Counted from the first letter of the stretch, positions 37,960-46,929 are shown. The stretch: DNA of 64,000 bases from Bacteroidales bacterium (GCA_017962705.1 JAGCUV010000060.1:1-64000); one strand, 5' to 3'. The notes: a model not told the origin generated them from the letters alone. Program-made: numbers and translations.

Positions 37960-38715
37960 TCAGTAATTAAATTGCCACTCGTCCACATACAAAACACTGT
38001 CGCTTGAACCCGTGAAGAATTCTCCGAGGCGGCTGGGGGTGACGCTGATGACCACGAAATTCGGCTTTTTGTCATTCTTGTACTCAATGGGGAGTTCAAA
38101 TTGCACATAACCGTCAGTCTCCTGCTTCAGAATCAGTTTCCCGTATCCGACACAGTCCGGATTTTTCTGCGCCTCGATAAATTTTTCCTTGGCCGTATCA
38201 ATGGCGGAGAGGCTTTTGCAATCCAGCAGGGCGACATCGATGACGCCCTCGTCGGGCGTTCCTTTCTTGTCCTTGTGGGAGGCTTTGGCGTAGTTGATGA
38301 TGCCGGGCTTGTAGTGATACCAGCCGGACAGGCTCTTGGGGCGGCTGGTGAACGGGGTGCCGAAAGTCATCACCGCACCGCTCGTGCCGGAAGTTTTATG
38401 AAACACGCCCGTGAAAAGGTTGCCGGCGACAAAGATGCCGAACACACTGCGGCTTTGGATTTTGGCCGCGGAGCCGTCTTTGCGGACAGGGGCGAGATGC
38501 CCGTTTTCGGGAGTGGTGGTGTTGGCCCGGATGATGCTGAGACCCTTGTTGGCGCTGTCCCAGACCTTTTGCTGCGCTGTCGCTTTTTCGGGATAGGGGT
38601 ACCAGGTGCCGGAATCCTTGTGCCACTGGTCGAAATTCATGTTGTAAATCTGCTCCTGGGCGCTAAGGCTCCAAGAGGCGCACAACAAGAATAACGCGGT
38701 GAGATGAAGTTTCAT
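37960..38715 (-). CDS. PCMD-domain protein (putative carbohydrate metabolism)
   Basis: The product has 251 residues from ATG 38715, which gives a clear signal peptide (MKLHLTALFLLCASWSLSA-QE). The body looks like a jelly-roll PCMD domain: NMNFDQWHKDSGTWYPYP, then GWYHYKPGIINYA, ending VLYVDEWQFNY. Such proteins are periplasmic or surface glycan binders in Bacteroidales. It lies between an esterase and a glycosyltransferase in one operon. Confidence 0.75.
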   Translation of the reverse strand: MKLHLTALFLLCASWSLSAQEQIYNMNFDQWHKDSGTWYPYPEKATAQQKVWDSANKGLSIIRANTTTPENGHLAPVRKDGSAAKIQSRSVFGIFVAGNLFTGVFHKTSGTSGAVMTFGTPFTSRPKSLSGWYHYKPGIINYAKASHKDKKGTPDEGVIDVALLDCKSLSAIDTAKEKFIEAQKNPDCVGYGKLILKQETDGYVQFELPIEYKNDKKPNFVVISVTPSRLGEFFTGSSDSVLYVDEWQFNY

Positions 38716-38735
38716 AGTTTTCTGCTTGTTAAGGG

Positions 38736-39656
38736 CTATTGTTTGAATATCTCTTTCATGAAAAATACATAATAGTCCTTCCAATTATACCATTCGTGAC
38801 TGCCATTTGTTTCAATATAATAGTGAGGATAGGACTTTTTTTGCAATTTTTTGTGAAAATCACTGGCCGCAAAATGGACATAATCGTTTTTCCCGGTGTA
38901 AATGTAATAACCTTTCGGAGGGTCCCGGAACTGCACTTCGAGTTTGCCGTCCAATCCATCGAAAAACTTCTTATAAGGGCTTGCCTTGAAGAGAGTCCAG
39001 GTGATAGGCGAGAAGATGCCGATATAATCGAAAGCATCGGGATGACTCGCCGAAAGATGGATGCACTGAAGGCCGCCGATGGAGAGTCCGGCGATGGCGC
39101 GCCCGGATTTTTCCGCCCGGGTGCGGAAGATCTTGTCGACAAATTGAACCACATCGTTCATAAAGCCGCTTTCTACGGTACCGTCCACTTCGAACAAGGA
39201 TTCGAACGCGTCTTTGTAGCGGGAATTGTCAAAGTCGATGTCATTGTCGTACTGGTTGACGTTGGGCATCACCAGAATGAACGGCTCTACCAAATGATTG
39301 GTAATCAAGCTGTCGGTGAGCCGCAGGATGTCTCCTTTGCGTATCCACGAGGTCTCGTAGCCCCTTGCGCCGTGCAGCAGATAGACGACGGGGTAGTTGT
39401 TTTCGTTTTGCTCATAATCACTCGGGAGATAGACGATCATTCGCCGCATCGTAGGGCCGGGCACCGAACCGGGATAGAAGACCTCATCCACGATGCCTTT
39501 CGGCTGGTAGTTCCCGCTGGTCGGCCTTCCGGCGTAGTACACGGGCGACTGGCGATTGCGGAATATGCCGCAGGAGGCTGCAAGAAACACGACCGCGACA
39601 AGCATGATTGTATGCTTGAAGATGCGTGGTTTCTGTGTGTACGCTGCCTTGTCCAT
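38736..39656 (-). CDS. Alpha/beta-hydrolase esterase, CE1-like lipoprotein
   Basis: The product has 306 residues with a lipoprotein signal ending in LAASC (Cys29). The fold is the esterase D/CE1 type: VVYLLHGARGYETSW, nucleophile in AGLSIGGLQ, and His in NGSHEWYNW. CE1 members remove feruloyl or acetyl groups from plant polysaccharides, so carbohydrate work at the envelope is likely but not proved. A TACCTTTG box (39681-39674, minus) lies just upstream. It is the first gene of the esterase-PCMD-GT4 operon. Confidence 0.85.
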   Translation of the reverse strand: MDKAAYTQKPRIFKHTIMLVAVVFLAASCGIFRNRQSPVYYAGRPTSGNYQPKGIVDEVFYPGSVPGPTMRRMIVYLPSDYEQNENNYPVVYLLHGARGYETSWIRKGDILRLTDSLITNHLVEPFILVMPNVNQYDNDIDFDNSRYKDAFESLFEVDGTVESGFMNDVVQFVDKIFRTRAEKSGRAIAGLSIGGLQCIHLSASHPDAFDYIGIFSPITWTLFKASPYKKFFDGLDGKLEVQFRDPPKGYYIYTGKNDYVHFAASDFHKKLQKKSYPHYYIETNGSHEWYNWKDYYVFFMKEIFKQ

Positions 39657-39730
39657 AACGCATGAAAGGGCTGCAAAGGTACGAATTTGTTTCCAACTTC
39701 AGAAATTATTGCTAAATTCGCCGTGCTTTT

Positions 39731-39803
39731 CGGGGTGTGGCGCAGTTGGCAGCGCTCCTGGTTTGGGACCAGGCGGTCCTCCGTTCGAGTCGGAGTACCC
39801 CGA
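39731..39803 (+). tRNA. tRNA-Pro(UGG)
   Basis: The 73-nt cloverleaf is complete: acceptor CGGGGTG / TACCCCG with one G-U pair, D stem GCGC, anticodon stem CCTGG / CCAGG with loop TTTGGGA (anticodon TGG), T stem CTCCG / CGGAG with loop TTCGAGT, and discriminator A. The CCA end is not encoded. Confidence 0.97.
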
Positions 39804-39896
39804 CGTAATATAGTGTTTTCGAGGGGTTGGTGCGCGTTTTTACGATTTGATAGTCTTTTTTTATCTTATAAGACCAGACACTCGCGCGTGGTTGCG

Positions 39897-39904
39897 TAAC
39901 TTTG
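39897..39904 (+). promoter_or_regulatory. Possible -7 box for the 39.9 kb gene
   Basis: TAACTTTG fits the -7 consensus 22 nt before the ATG at 39927. No clear TTTG is present at the -33 distance. Confidence 0.45.
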
Positions 39905-39926
39905 CCTCCAGCAAATAACAAGTCTT

Positions 39927-40835
39927 ATGTTGAAACATTCTTTTTCCGCCATCCGAATGGCCGGGGCATGTCTGTTGACGACGCTTGTGTTGTCTGCCTG
40001 CGGCTCGAAAGCAATGGAACAGACCATTTTCTCCCGTATCGATACCAAAGAGATGGAAAAACTCGCCAGAAGCAAGAGCGATTTCTACATTTTTTACGAA
40101 GACGTGCAGAATATCACGCGCCGTGCGGCCCAGTACCAGGCGGCTTATTCCTCCATCACCTACAAGGAACTGTACGAGTATGAGACCAAGTACTACCTCA
40201 ACTCGTCCTTCCGCGCCCAGGAAGAAAGCAAGGCGGGCGCCGCGTTTGATGCGGAATACGACCGCGACATTCGTCCCGCATTGGAATTACAGAAACGCAA
40301 ATGGGGCGATTTCGTCAAGAATCACGACCCCAACCAGTACCTCGCTGTCGAGGCTGTGACCGGCATCTGGCAATCCCATCCGGAGTTCTATTTCATCGTC
40401 CGTGAGCCCAAGGCTCCCGTCAAGACCGCCAGCATATCTTACGATGGCGTCGTCAAGGGGGCGAAGACTTCTTCAGAATTCGAAACGGTCTCGCTCAGTG
40501 AGTTGCGCGCCATCAACAGCTCCGACAACGCAGCGGTTTATGACGGCATTTCAGACCCGCTCTATTGGGACACCCACGAAATGCTCGTCGTTGTCAACCG
40601 TGTGGAACTGATGGATGGCAGCGTCTATTCCCTCAACGATCCCGAGATGAAGCAGGTTCCCGCCAGTGTCCGCGCTTATTTCGCCAATCCCGGCCGGGAG
40701 ACCGAAGACGAAATGGCCCGCGAGCTGGTCAACCCGTATTTCAAGACCCGCGCCGAGTATGTGGAAATGAATTACCAGGAAGCCCTGCGCCGCGCCAATC
40801 CGCTTTGCTACGAGCTTTTGAAAAACTACAGATAA
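39927..40835 (+). CDS. Lipoprotein of unknown function
   Basis: The product has 302 residues with lipoprotein signal LVLSAC (Cys25). The mature part is soluble, rich in Tyr and charged residues, with helical stretches (TRRAAQYQAAYSSITYKELY) and a later beta-rich part (EFYFIVREPKAPVKTASISY). I do not recognise a named family. The following barrel gene starts 34 nt downstream, so the pair may form a surface unit. Confidence 0.7.
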   Translation: MLKHSFSAIRMAGACLLTTLVLSACGSKAMEQTIFSRIDTKEMEKLARSKSDFYIFYEDVQNITRRAAQYQAAYSSITYKELYEYETKYYLNSSFRAQEESKAGAAFDAEYDRDIRPALELQKRKWGDFVKNHDPNQYLAVEAVTGIWQSHPEFYFIVREPKAPVKTASISYDGVVKGAKTSSEFETVSLSELRAINSSDNAAVYDGISDPLYWDTHEMLVVVNRVELMDGSVYSLNDPEMKQVPASVRAYFANPGRETEDEMARELVNPYFKTRAEYVEMNYQEALRRANPLCYELLKNYR

Positions 40836-40869
40836 CCCATTGATATTAACCCAAAACACAAATACCATT

Positions 40870-41622
40870 ATGAAAAAAGTTCTCTCTATCGTTTGCATTT
40901 TGATGCTCTGCCTTCCCGCAGTCGCTCAAAAGAAGTCCTCTTCCAAATCTTCTTCCAAGAGCAGCGTGGCGACCAGCTCTTACAGCGGCTCACGCGCTTC
41001 TTCCGCTCCCATCAAGCAGAAGGGCAAAATCGGCATCACGGCCGACTTGGGTTTCCAAACCGGTAGCACCATCAATACGGGTCCCGACGGAGCGGGCGGC
41101 ATCAATACCACGATTACTCCCGACCGGACGATGACCTTCAACGCGGGCGCTGGAGTCAGCTACTTTGTTCTGGAAAGATTGGAAATCGGCGGTACCGTCG
41201 GTTATAGCCTCTCTCGGACTTGGCTGGGACTTGATACGGACGGAACGACGAATTTGTACCGTCGGGTCGGTCGTTTTGAGATTGCTCCGTATGTCGGATT
41301 CCATATTCCCATTTGCAGCTGGTGCCACTATGTTCCCAAAGTCACCCTCGGCTTCGGCATCGGCTCCATCATAACGGATCTCCAGCTTGTCCCCACCATA
41401 ACCAGGAATACTGGTACGTCTACGCGCGTCTATACGGATCTGGCGGCACTGAATTTCGAATTTCTGGTCAGCAAAAAAGTCAGCTTGACCTTGGATCTGG
41501 GCGGTATCGCTTACACATCCGTTACCAATACGCCGGCTCCCAATACCAAGATTACGACGAACACCTTCGCCGCGACCTTCTTCAACCGCAACCAGTTCGG
41601 CGTACGCTACTACTTCAACTAG
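40870..41622 (+). CDS. Outer-membrane beta-barrel protein
   Basis: The product has 250 residues from ATG 40870, chosen because it opens a clean signal peptide (MKKVLSIVCILMLCLPAVAQ). A Ser/Lys-rich linker follows (KKSSSKSSSKSSV). The rest alternates as expected for 8 to 10 strands (IGITADLGFQTGS, YFVLERLEIGGTVGYSLS, VSLTLDLGGIAYTS) and ends NQFGVRYYFN, with an aromatic barrel terminus. It resembles OmpW/OMP_b-brl proteins; the cargo is unknown. A strong terminator follows. Confidence 0.75.
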   Translation: MKKVLSIVCILMLCLPAVAQKKSSSKSSSKSSVATSSYSGSRASSAPIKQKGKIGITADLGFQTGSTINTGPDGAGGINTTITPDRTMTFNAGAGVSYFVLERLEIGGTVGYSLSRTWLGLDTDGTTNLYRRVGRFEIAPYVGFHIPICSWCHYVPKVTLGFGIGSIITDLQLVPTITRNTGTSTRVYTDLAALNFEFLVSKKVSLTLDLGGIAYTSVTNTPAPNTKITTNTFAATFFNRNQFGVRYYFN

Positions 41623-41653
41623 TACCATCTAACTCCCTATCATATATTTCACG

Positions 41654-41690
41654 GAAGACCGGCCCGATTTACGGGTCGGTCTTCTTTTTT
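41654..41690 (+). terminator. Rho-independent terminator
   Basis: GAAGACCGGCCCG / CGGGTCGGTCTTC forms a 13-bp stem (one G-U) with a 5-nt loop, followed by a run of six Ts. It closes the unit of the barrel gene that ends at 41622. Confidence 0.92.
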
Positions 41691-41846
41691 GGGGGAACGG
41701 CGGTCGTGCGAGAGACTCTCATTTTGCACAAAGTGCGGTTTTATACGATTTGATGGCGAGAAGAGATGGGCATTTTGTATCTTCGCAATCGGTTGATTGG
41801 GGAATGTGAGGCGGGTTTCAAATATGAAAGAACAAAGAAATTCGAT

Positions 41847-44800
41847 ATGAAAAGAGCATTGCATGGTTTGCTGCTGGCGGCGCTGGTTGTAGTGGCCGCC
41901 TGCAACGGGATGGGAGGATTGAGCGGCTATCTGGCCGACATCCAGGTCAACGAAACGACCAAGAAACTTTTTGACAAGGGTTTGAAGATGACCTTGGACG
42001 GCGGAGACCAGACCGTCAACTTTACGGCGACGGAAAGCTGGACGATTGATATCACTTCGGGCACCAAGGCAATCCCGTCGTGGGTGAGTGTCAGTCCTAT
42101 GTCCGGCGAAGCCGGCCCTGCGAGCATCGCCATCCGCGTAGACCCCAATACAGACGAGAAAGCTCGTAGTGCGGATATCACCATCAAGGCCGGAAGCGGG
42201 AGCCGTACCCTCAAAGTCCTGCAGCCCGGCACCAAGGAGCCCCTCGCCGATGATGAGGGCGGCGAAGGCACCGGCAGCGACACCCCCGGGACCGGCGATG
42301 ACCAGCCGTCCACAGGTGGTGACTATTCCCTCTTCATCGGTCAGTGGAAAGTGACCGGGACTGATGAAAGCAACGAGACCTGGTCGTGGATTGTGTCCAT
42401 CACCGACAAAGTAAAAGGCGAAAGTTTCTGGATTCGCGAATGGGAGACTCCGATTAGAGAAGACACCTTGAAAAGTAGTTTTTGCGTCAGTCATCGTCCC
42501 AAGACAAGTCAACCGGCTTCTACGGAAAACATCGGCCCTTCCGTCTGTGCCTTTTTCCTGAACCATTATGACAGGGATGTCTATCTCACCGCACGCTATG
42601 ATGGCTCCAAGCAGCGGATGATTCTCCGTCCCCAGACCTTGATGGAAAAGATGGATGGGGTTACCGGTCTGCGCTTCACCGGAAAATACATCAAAGAAGG
42701 GTTGCCTACCTATGTCGAGGATGAAAGCCTCGATATGGCAGCCCTGACGCTGTCTGCGGATAAAAAGACCCTCACGGTCTCTTCCCTGGTGTCGGCACCC
42801 GGCATGACGATAGGATATGAAGGAAGCTATGTCGGCACCAGCAGCTGGTATCAATGCAACAGCCGCTTCCCTCTGCCCTTCACGATGTCCCGCATCGGCG
42901 ATGTCCCTGACCTCCCCGGCGGAGGCGGTGAAAACCCGGGCGGCAGCGGAGACAATCCTGGCTCAGGAGATGACCCTGGCTCCGGAGATAATCCGGGTTC
43001 CGGTGACGACCCTGGCAGTGGCGACAACCCCGGTTCTGGAGATGACCCTGGCAGTGGTGACGACCCCGGTTCAGGAGATAATCCTGGTTCTGGTGACAAC
43101 CCGGGTAGCGGTGACGACCCCGGCAGTGGCGACAACCCCGGCTCCGGAGATAATCCGGGCCAAGGCGGGGACCCGGGCGGCAACCTCGATCCGCAGGAAC
43201 CGCAAAAGCCGGAAGATGCCATCGAGTTTGAAGACCCGCTGGTGGAGCAGATTTGCAAGGAACATTGGGACAGCAACGGCGATGGTTGGCTGACGCCGGC
43301 CGAATTGGCCGTCCCTACGCGCCTGGAGCGCTATTTCTTCGAAACGGATATCAAATCTTTCGACGAATTCCAATATTTCACCGGCGTCACCACACTGCTT
43401 GAATACGACTTTCAAGATTGCAAACAACTGGAGCGCATCACCTTCCCGGACAACATCGTCTGGCTGGACACTACAACAGGGCATAACTATGGCGGCAATT
43501 TCTACCGTTCTCCGACCTATGGCTGCGACAAGCTGACCCGTATGGCCGGCAAGGGCGTAAGCGAAGACGGGCGTTATTATGTCCTGAATGGCATGCTTAT
43601 CAGCGTCGCCTACAGCGGACTGACCGCCGTCAATATTCCCGAAGGCGTGACGAGTTCGCTCGGCGGCATTCTGGCCAGTGGCCCGGAATATACGGGCAAG
43701 GTGACAGTCAGCCTGCCTTCCACCCTCCGCCTCATTTCTGCGGGTATGTTTGCCAATACCACGCTCATCGAAAGTTTCACGATTCCCGATTCAGTACTTG
43801 GCGTGGAGAGAGAGGCCTTCCTTTCTGCGATGTCCCTGAAGAACATCAGCGGAACCTCCCATCTCCAAATAATAGGCGACAGCGCTTTTGCGGGGACCGG
43901 CATCGAGTCCTTCGACTTCCCCACCTTCCTTACAGCCATTCCCGCCGGATGTTTTTCCGGAACAGCCTTCAAGTCTTTCACCATTCCTTCCTGGATTAAG
44001 CGCATCGAGCGGAGTGCGTTCAGCTCCTGCCTCTATCTGGAGAGTGTCACTTTCAACGAAGGACTGGAATACATCGGGTCTTATGCCTTTTTGGGCAACC
44101 CCGCTCCGGAATTGGGATACAAACGGCTCAAGGGAGACCTTGTCCTGCCCGCCTCTCTCAAGAAAATCGCCTTCGATGCCTTTAACAAACAGACGGACTT
44201 GAATTCCATCACGCTGCTTTCTACCAGCGCACCGGACATTATTCCCAATCCCGACTTCCCCAATATTGCTTCGGACGGAGGCCGCACCTTCAGCGGAACC
44301 TTCCCCCTCTATATTCCTTCAGAAGCGGTGGAGAGTTATCGGAAAAAAGCGGACGAGGATTATTCTCCCATCGCTTGGAAGAATTATTTCGCCCGCCTGA
44401 AACTCATCGGTGGAGCCGACATTCCGGAGCCCACCATCGAACGCTATGTCGATATCAACGGGGTGCTTTGGTCCAGCTGGAACCTCGGCGCCACGGCGCC
44501 CGAGCAGCCGGGCGACTATTTTGCCTGGGGCGAAACCTCCACGAAGACCACCTGGGGTAGTTGGGAGGATTATTTCGATTTCAACGGTTATACCCTCTAT
44601 GACCATATCCTTACGATGAAAAAATATCCCGGGAGCGGTTGGAACCAGTTATCTCGTTTGGAGGAGATTGACGACGCAGCCACGGTCAACTGGGGCAGCG
44701 ACTGGCGTATGCCCACCCGTGCAGAAATCGCGAACCTTTACGACCCCGTCCAGTGCAAATGGACCTTTACGACTTACAAAGACCAACCAGGCTACAAGGT

Positions 44801-45023
44801 GGAGAGCCGCACCAGCGGCAACTGGATTTTCCTGCCCGTGAGCGGATACTATCAGACCAGCGGCAACTGGACCGACAATATGAGCATCTACTGGTCGGCG
44901 GATCTGGAGTCCGGGAATGATTCCCGCGCTTTGATGCTGCAAGTGGGTCGCAACGACGGCGGCTACAACTACAACTACATTGAACGCATCTGCGGCGGCT
45001 TCATCCGTCCCGTCCACAAGTAA
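41847..45023 (+). CDS. BACON / EF-hand / BspA-repeat / FISUMP surface lipoprotein
   Basis: The product has 1058 residues from ATG 41847, with lipoprotein signal VVVAAC. In order: a BACON-like domain (residues 30-125: TESWTIDITSG, WVSVSPMSGEAG), a beta-rich domain with GQWKVTG, a Gly/Ser/Asp/Pro linker made of 18-nt repeats, an EF-hand-like loop (DSNGDGWLTPAE), a BspA-type leucine-rich repeat region (VNIPEGVTS, SFTIPDSVLG), and a FISUMP-like C-terminus (DYFAWGETS, WRMPTRAEI, GGFIRPVHK). Such proteins bind host or plant glycans or proteins at the surface. The linker probably spaces the binding heads. Confidence 0.85.
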   Translation: MKRALHGLLLAALVVVAACNGMGGLSGYLADIQVNETTKKLFDKGLKMTLDGGDQTVNFTATESWTIDITSGTKAIPSWVSVSPMSGEAGPASIAIRVDPNTDEKARSADITIKAGSGSRTLKVLQPGTKEPLADDEGGEGTGSDTPGTGDDQPSTGGDYSLFIGQWKVTGTDESNETWSWIVSITDKVKGESFWIREWETPIREDTLKSSFCVSHRPKTSQPASTENIGPSVCAFFLNHYDRDVYLTARYDGSKQRMILRPQTLMEKMDGVTGLRFTGKYIKEGLPTYVEDESLDMAALTLSADKKTLTVSSLVSAPGMTIGYEGSYVGTSSWYQCNSRFPLPFTMSRIGDVPDLPGGGGENPGGSGDNPGSGDDPGSGDNPGSGDDPGSGDNPGSGDDPGSGDDPGSGDNPGSGDNPGSGDDPGSGDNPGSGDNPGQGGDPGGNLDPQEPQKPEDAIEFEDPLVEQICKEHWDSNGDGWLTPAELAVPTRLERYFFETDIKSFDEFQYFTGVTTLLEYDFQDCKQLERITFPDNIVWLDTTTGHNYGGNFYRSPTYGCDKLTRMAGKGVSEDGRYYVLNGMLISVAYSGLTAVNIPEGVTSSLGGILASGPEYTGKVTVSLPSTLRLISAGMFANTTLIESFTIPDSVLGVEREAFLSAMSLKNISGTSHLQIIGDSAFAGTGIESFDFPTFLTAIPAGCFSGTAFKSFTIPSWIKRIERSAFSSCLYLESVTFNEGLEYIGSYAFLGNPAPELGYKRLKGDLVLPASLKKIAFDAFNKQTDLNSITLLSTSAPDIIPNPDFPNIASDGGRTFSGTFPLYIPSEAVESYRKKADEDYSPIAWKNYFARLKLIGGADIPEPTIERYVDINGVLWSSWNLGATAPEQPGDYFAWGETSTKTTWGSWEDYFDFNGYTLYDHILTMKKYPGSGWNQLSRLEEIDDAATVNWGSDWRMPTRAEIANLYDPVQCKWTFTTYKDQPGYKVESRTSGNWIFLPVSGYYQTSGNWTDNMSIYWSADLESGNDSRALMLQVGRNDGGYNYNYIERICGGFIRPVHK
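42942..43157 (+). repeat. Coding minisatellite, 12 x 18 nt
   Basis: Twelve units of 18 nt each encode Gly-Ser-Gly-Asp-Asn/Asp-Pro. Codons vary at third positions (GGC/GGT, GAT/GAC), so the units are old rather than fresh copies. A change in number would keep the frame and alter linker length. Confidence 0.92.
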
Positions 45024-45204
45024 GCAGCCATTAACTCGCAAAATTTGCGAATTAATTTTGATTTTTATTCGCAAAGGGCGCAGTTTGACACGCTATCGGT
45101 TGCCTTTGGCCCGGTTGTGCGTCTTGCAGAGCATTTGGCAATTGCTTATATCGGTGGCCCCGCCTTTTGCCTGACAGCTCCCGGGTCAGCGTATGCAAAA
45201 CAAA

Positions 45205-45282
45205 AGTGTGGAGCCCCGTTTCGCTTACCGTTCCGCGGGAGTGGCATCCCTTGCTATGATAAACGACCGATAACTCCACACT
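45205..45282. repeat. Structured inverted-repeat segment upstream of RAYT
   Basis: AGTGTGGAG (45205-45213) and CTCCACACT (45274-45282) are perfect 9-nt inverted repeats 60 nt apart, with an inner hairpin (GGGA/TCCC). The layout recalls repetitive palindromes associated with RAYT transposases. Confidence 0.6.
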
Positions 45283-45313
45283 CGACGGATATGGAGTACG
45301 ATCGCTTGCACGC

Positions 45314-45345
45314 CAAGCCACCGCCGAAACGGAGCCGGGTGCGCG
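45314..45345 (+). repeat. 32-nt direct repeat, left copy
   Basis: This 32-nt block (core CCACCGCCGAA, then CGGAGCCGGG) matches 46898-46929 at 30 of 32 positions by eye, in the same orientation. The two copies flank the transposase gene. Confidence 0.75.
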
Positions 45346-45490
45346 GCTGGATTTTGTCATTTTTGAAAAAGTATTTCTATCCAAAAACAGCCATACACAC
45401 TTGCAAAAGGCCGATTTTTCAAATAATCACAAAAAATGGATATGAAACGGATAATTGTTCACACCTTTGCACAACTGATATAGACATATC

Positions 45491-46456
45491 ATGAAAAGGG
45501 TTGACGATATTGTTTTGCACGACTTGGCTATCGGCCAGCGAGCGGTACGAGGAATAACACTCCCCGTGAAAAATTGTTATCACTTTTGCTCCGATGGTTC
45601 CAAAGTTGATGTATTGTTTGCTCGTGATGAAGATTATATTCTGGCGATGAACAGAATCGCATTGACCATTCTTGATTACGACATACTCATACTGGCATTC
45701 TGCTTGATGGACAACCATTTCCACTTTATCTTATATGGAGAGCAGGATGAGTGTGTTAACTTTATTCGCGAGTACACCCGATGCACGGGCATCGCTTTGG
45801 CCAAACGTTACGAAACGAAATTCAAGTTGGACAAATCAGATGTCTCCTACAAGATCATAGACAATGACCAGTACCTTAAAACGGCAATCTGCTATGTCCT
45901 GCGCAATCCAACCGTAGGCCGCCTTCCATTCCCAGCCTGGTTCTATCCCTATTCCAGCTGCAGTCTTGTATTTGCGCGAAACACTTACGGCAATCCTTGG
46001 TGCCGACCCTTTTGGTCGGAAACAATCCATCACACCAAAATCAGCGCCCTATCCCCTCGTGAGTTGCGGGCCTTGGGAAGGACTGCAGGGCGCTTCCCTA
46101 CGGATTGGACCGTCATAGAGAAGATGATTTTCCCGGGGCATTATGTGGCAGTAGAATTGGTCGAGCAAATTTTCGTAACGCCTCGTGCTTACCTATATTT
46201 CATCAGCAGTTGTAAAGATCAAGCCCTTGATGATGAACTGGGGTGCTTTACATCATTGACCATCCCGGACAAAGAGATGAGAGAAAACAGAGACCTCTTG
46301 TTGCAAGAACTCTTCGCGGGTGCGGCATTGCGTCAATTGAATGTCGCACAGAGGACACGTCTCGCCCACCTGCTGAAAAGCCGTTATGGATGCCCAGCCA
46401 AACAAATCGCACGCCTGGTTGGGCTGCCATATCCCCAACTGGCAAAACTTCTATAA
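45491..46456 (+). CDS. REP-associated tyrosine transposase (RAYT, Y1_Tnp family)
   Basis: The product has 321 residues. Residues 1-180 fit the HUH transposase fold: His76 and His78 in CLMDNHFHFILYG are the metal-binding pair, and Tyr135 in ICYVLRNP is the likely nucleophile. The C-terminal extension ends in a helix-turn-helix-like segment (CPAKQIARLVGLPYPQL). Such enzymes cut single-stranded palindromes and are thought to spread REP sequences; most are single-copy chromosomal genes. It is flanked by structured repeats on both sides but not by normal IS ends. It looks intact. Confidence 0.85.
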   Translation: MKRVDDIVLHDLAIGQRAVRGITLPVKNCYHFCSDGSKVDVLFARDEDYILAMNRIALTILDYDILILAFCLMDNHFHFILYGEQDECVNFIREYTRCTGIALAKRYETKFKLDKSDVSYKIIDNDQYLKTAICYVLRNPTVGRLPFPAWFYPYSSCSLVFARNTYGNPWCRPFWSETIHHTKISALSPRELRALGRTAGRFPTDWTVIEKMIFPGHYVAVELVEQIFVTPRAYLYFISSCKDQALDDELGCFTSLTIPDKEMRENRDLLLQELFAGAALRQLNVAQRTRLAHLLKSRYGCPAKQIARLVGLPYPQLAKLL

Positions 46457-46470
46457 CGAAGGTTGTTCGT

Positions 46471-46610
46471 CAAACGATGTGTAACGGGATACCCCCGTGG
46501 AAGGGCCTGTGGGGGCGGTGGCGTGCGCACATCCCCTTTGCAAAGCAGGTGTGCGCAGCGAAGCGTCATTCTAGGTGCCTGTAGAGCACCCTGTCGTTAC
46601 ACATCATTTG
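46471..46610. repeat. 140-nt structured element bounded by inverted repeats
   Basis: CAAACGATGTGTAACG (46471-46486) and CGTTACACATCATTTG (46595-46610) pair with one mismatch. Inside are three further hairpins: CCCCC/GGGGG near 46490-46516, TGCGCACA/TGTGCGCA (46524-46531 with 46550-46557), and GGTGC/GCACC near 46574-46590. It begins 14 nt after the transposase stop. Confidence 0.75.
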
Positions 46611-46897
46611 ATGAAGCGGAGAATCGGTTGTCCATAATGCGGTGAGCACCAGGGTAGACTCTCATGGGGAATCTTGGTTCTTGGGTTGGTCGGTGTTTTG
46701 ATGAAAGGGGTTACTTGATGGTGAGCCTTGAGTGCAAAGGCGTAGCGAAGCGGTCGGCTGTTGCCCCTGAGAGGCGTGTCCACCCCCGGACACGGGCAGG
46801 GGGCGGGGCCCGTCGGCAGCAAGTTATCGCGAAGCGATGACGCAGATGACGATGGGAGGGGCCGGAGCGAACGAAGTGAGCGGAGTCCTCGAAGAGG
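46611..46897. other. Intergenic stretch without a gene
   Basis: I see no credible ORF here. The minus-strand frame over this area (46604-47029) is low-complexity Arg/Ser/Pro sequence read from repeats. Words such as GAGCGAACGAAGTGAGCGGAG near 46864 are partly palindromic, as is common in RAYT neighbourhoods. Confidence 0.55.
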
Positions 46898-46929
46898 CAA
46901 GCCACCGCCGAAGCGGAGCCGGGCGCGCG
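46898..46929 (+). repeat. 32-nt direct repeat, right copy
   Basis: This block matches 45314-45345 at 30 of 32 positions and lies directly before copy C1 of the promoter-like element. Confidence 0.75.

Larger units (their letters stand above)
45024..45490. other. Non-coding region upstream of the RAYT gene
   Basis: I see no convincing gene in these 467 nt. They contain a small palindrome at 45035-45049 (TCGCAAAATTTGCGA), a short hairpin (CTGAC...GTCAG, near 45173-45190), the inverted repeat at 45205-45282, and one copy of a 32-nt repeat that also lies after the transposase gene. A CACCTTTG segment near 45464 could be a -7 box for the transposase. Confidence 0.6.

Noticed and set aside
41753..41809. 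An 18-codon frame ending VDWGM before the BACON lipoprotein, as a third micro-ORF
   Set aside because: Only the three residues DWG and a Val match; the STITIEDG part is missing and the frame is too short.
42851..43276. Pro/Ser-rich frame opposite the BACON lipoprotein
   Set aside because: It is the antisense reading of the 18-nt repeats; the plus-strand frame has the signal peptide and domains.
45491..46456. Complete IS200/IS605 insertion sequence
   Set aside because: No tnpB, no typical IS ends found, and the C-terminal extension fits the RAYT group instead.
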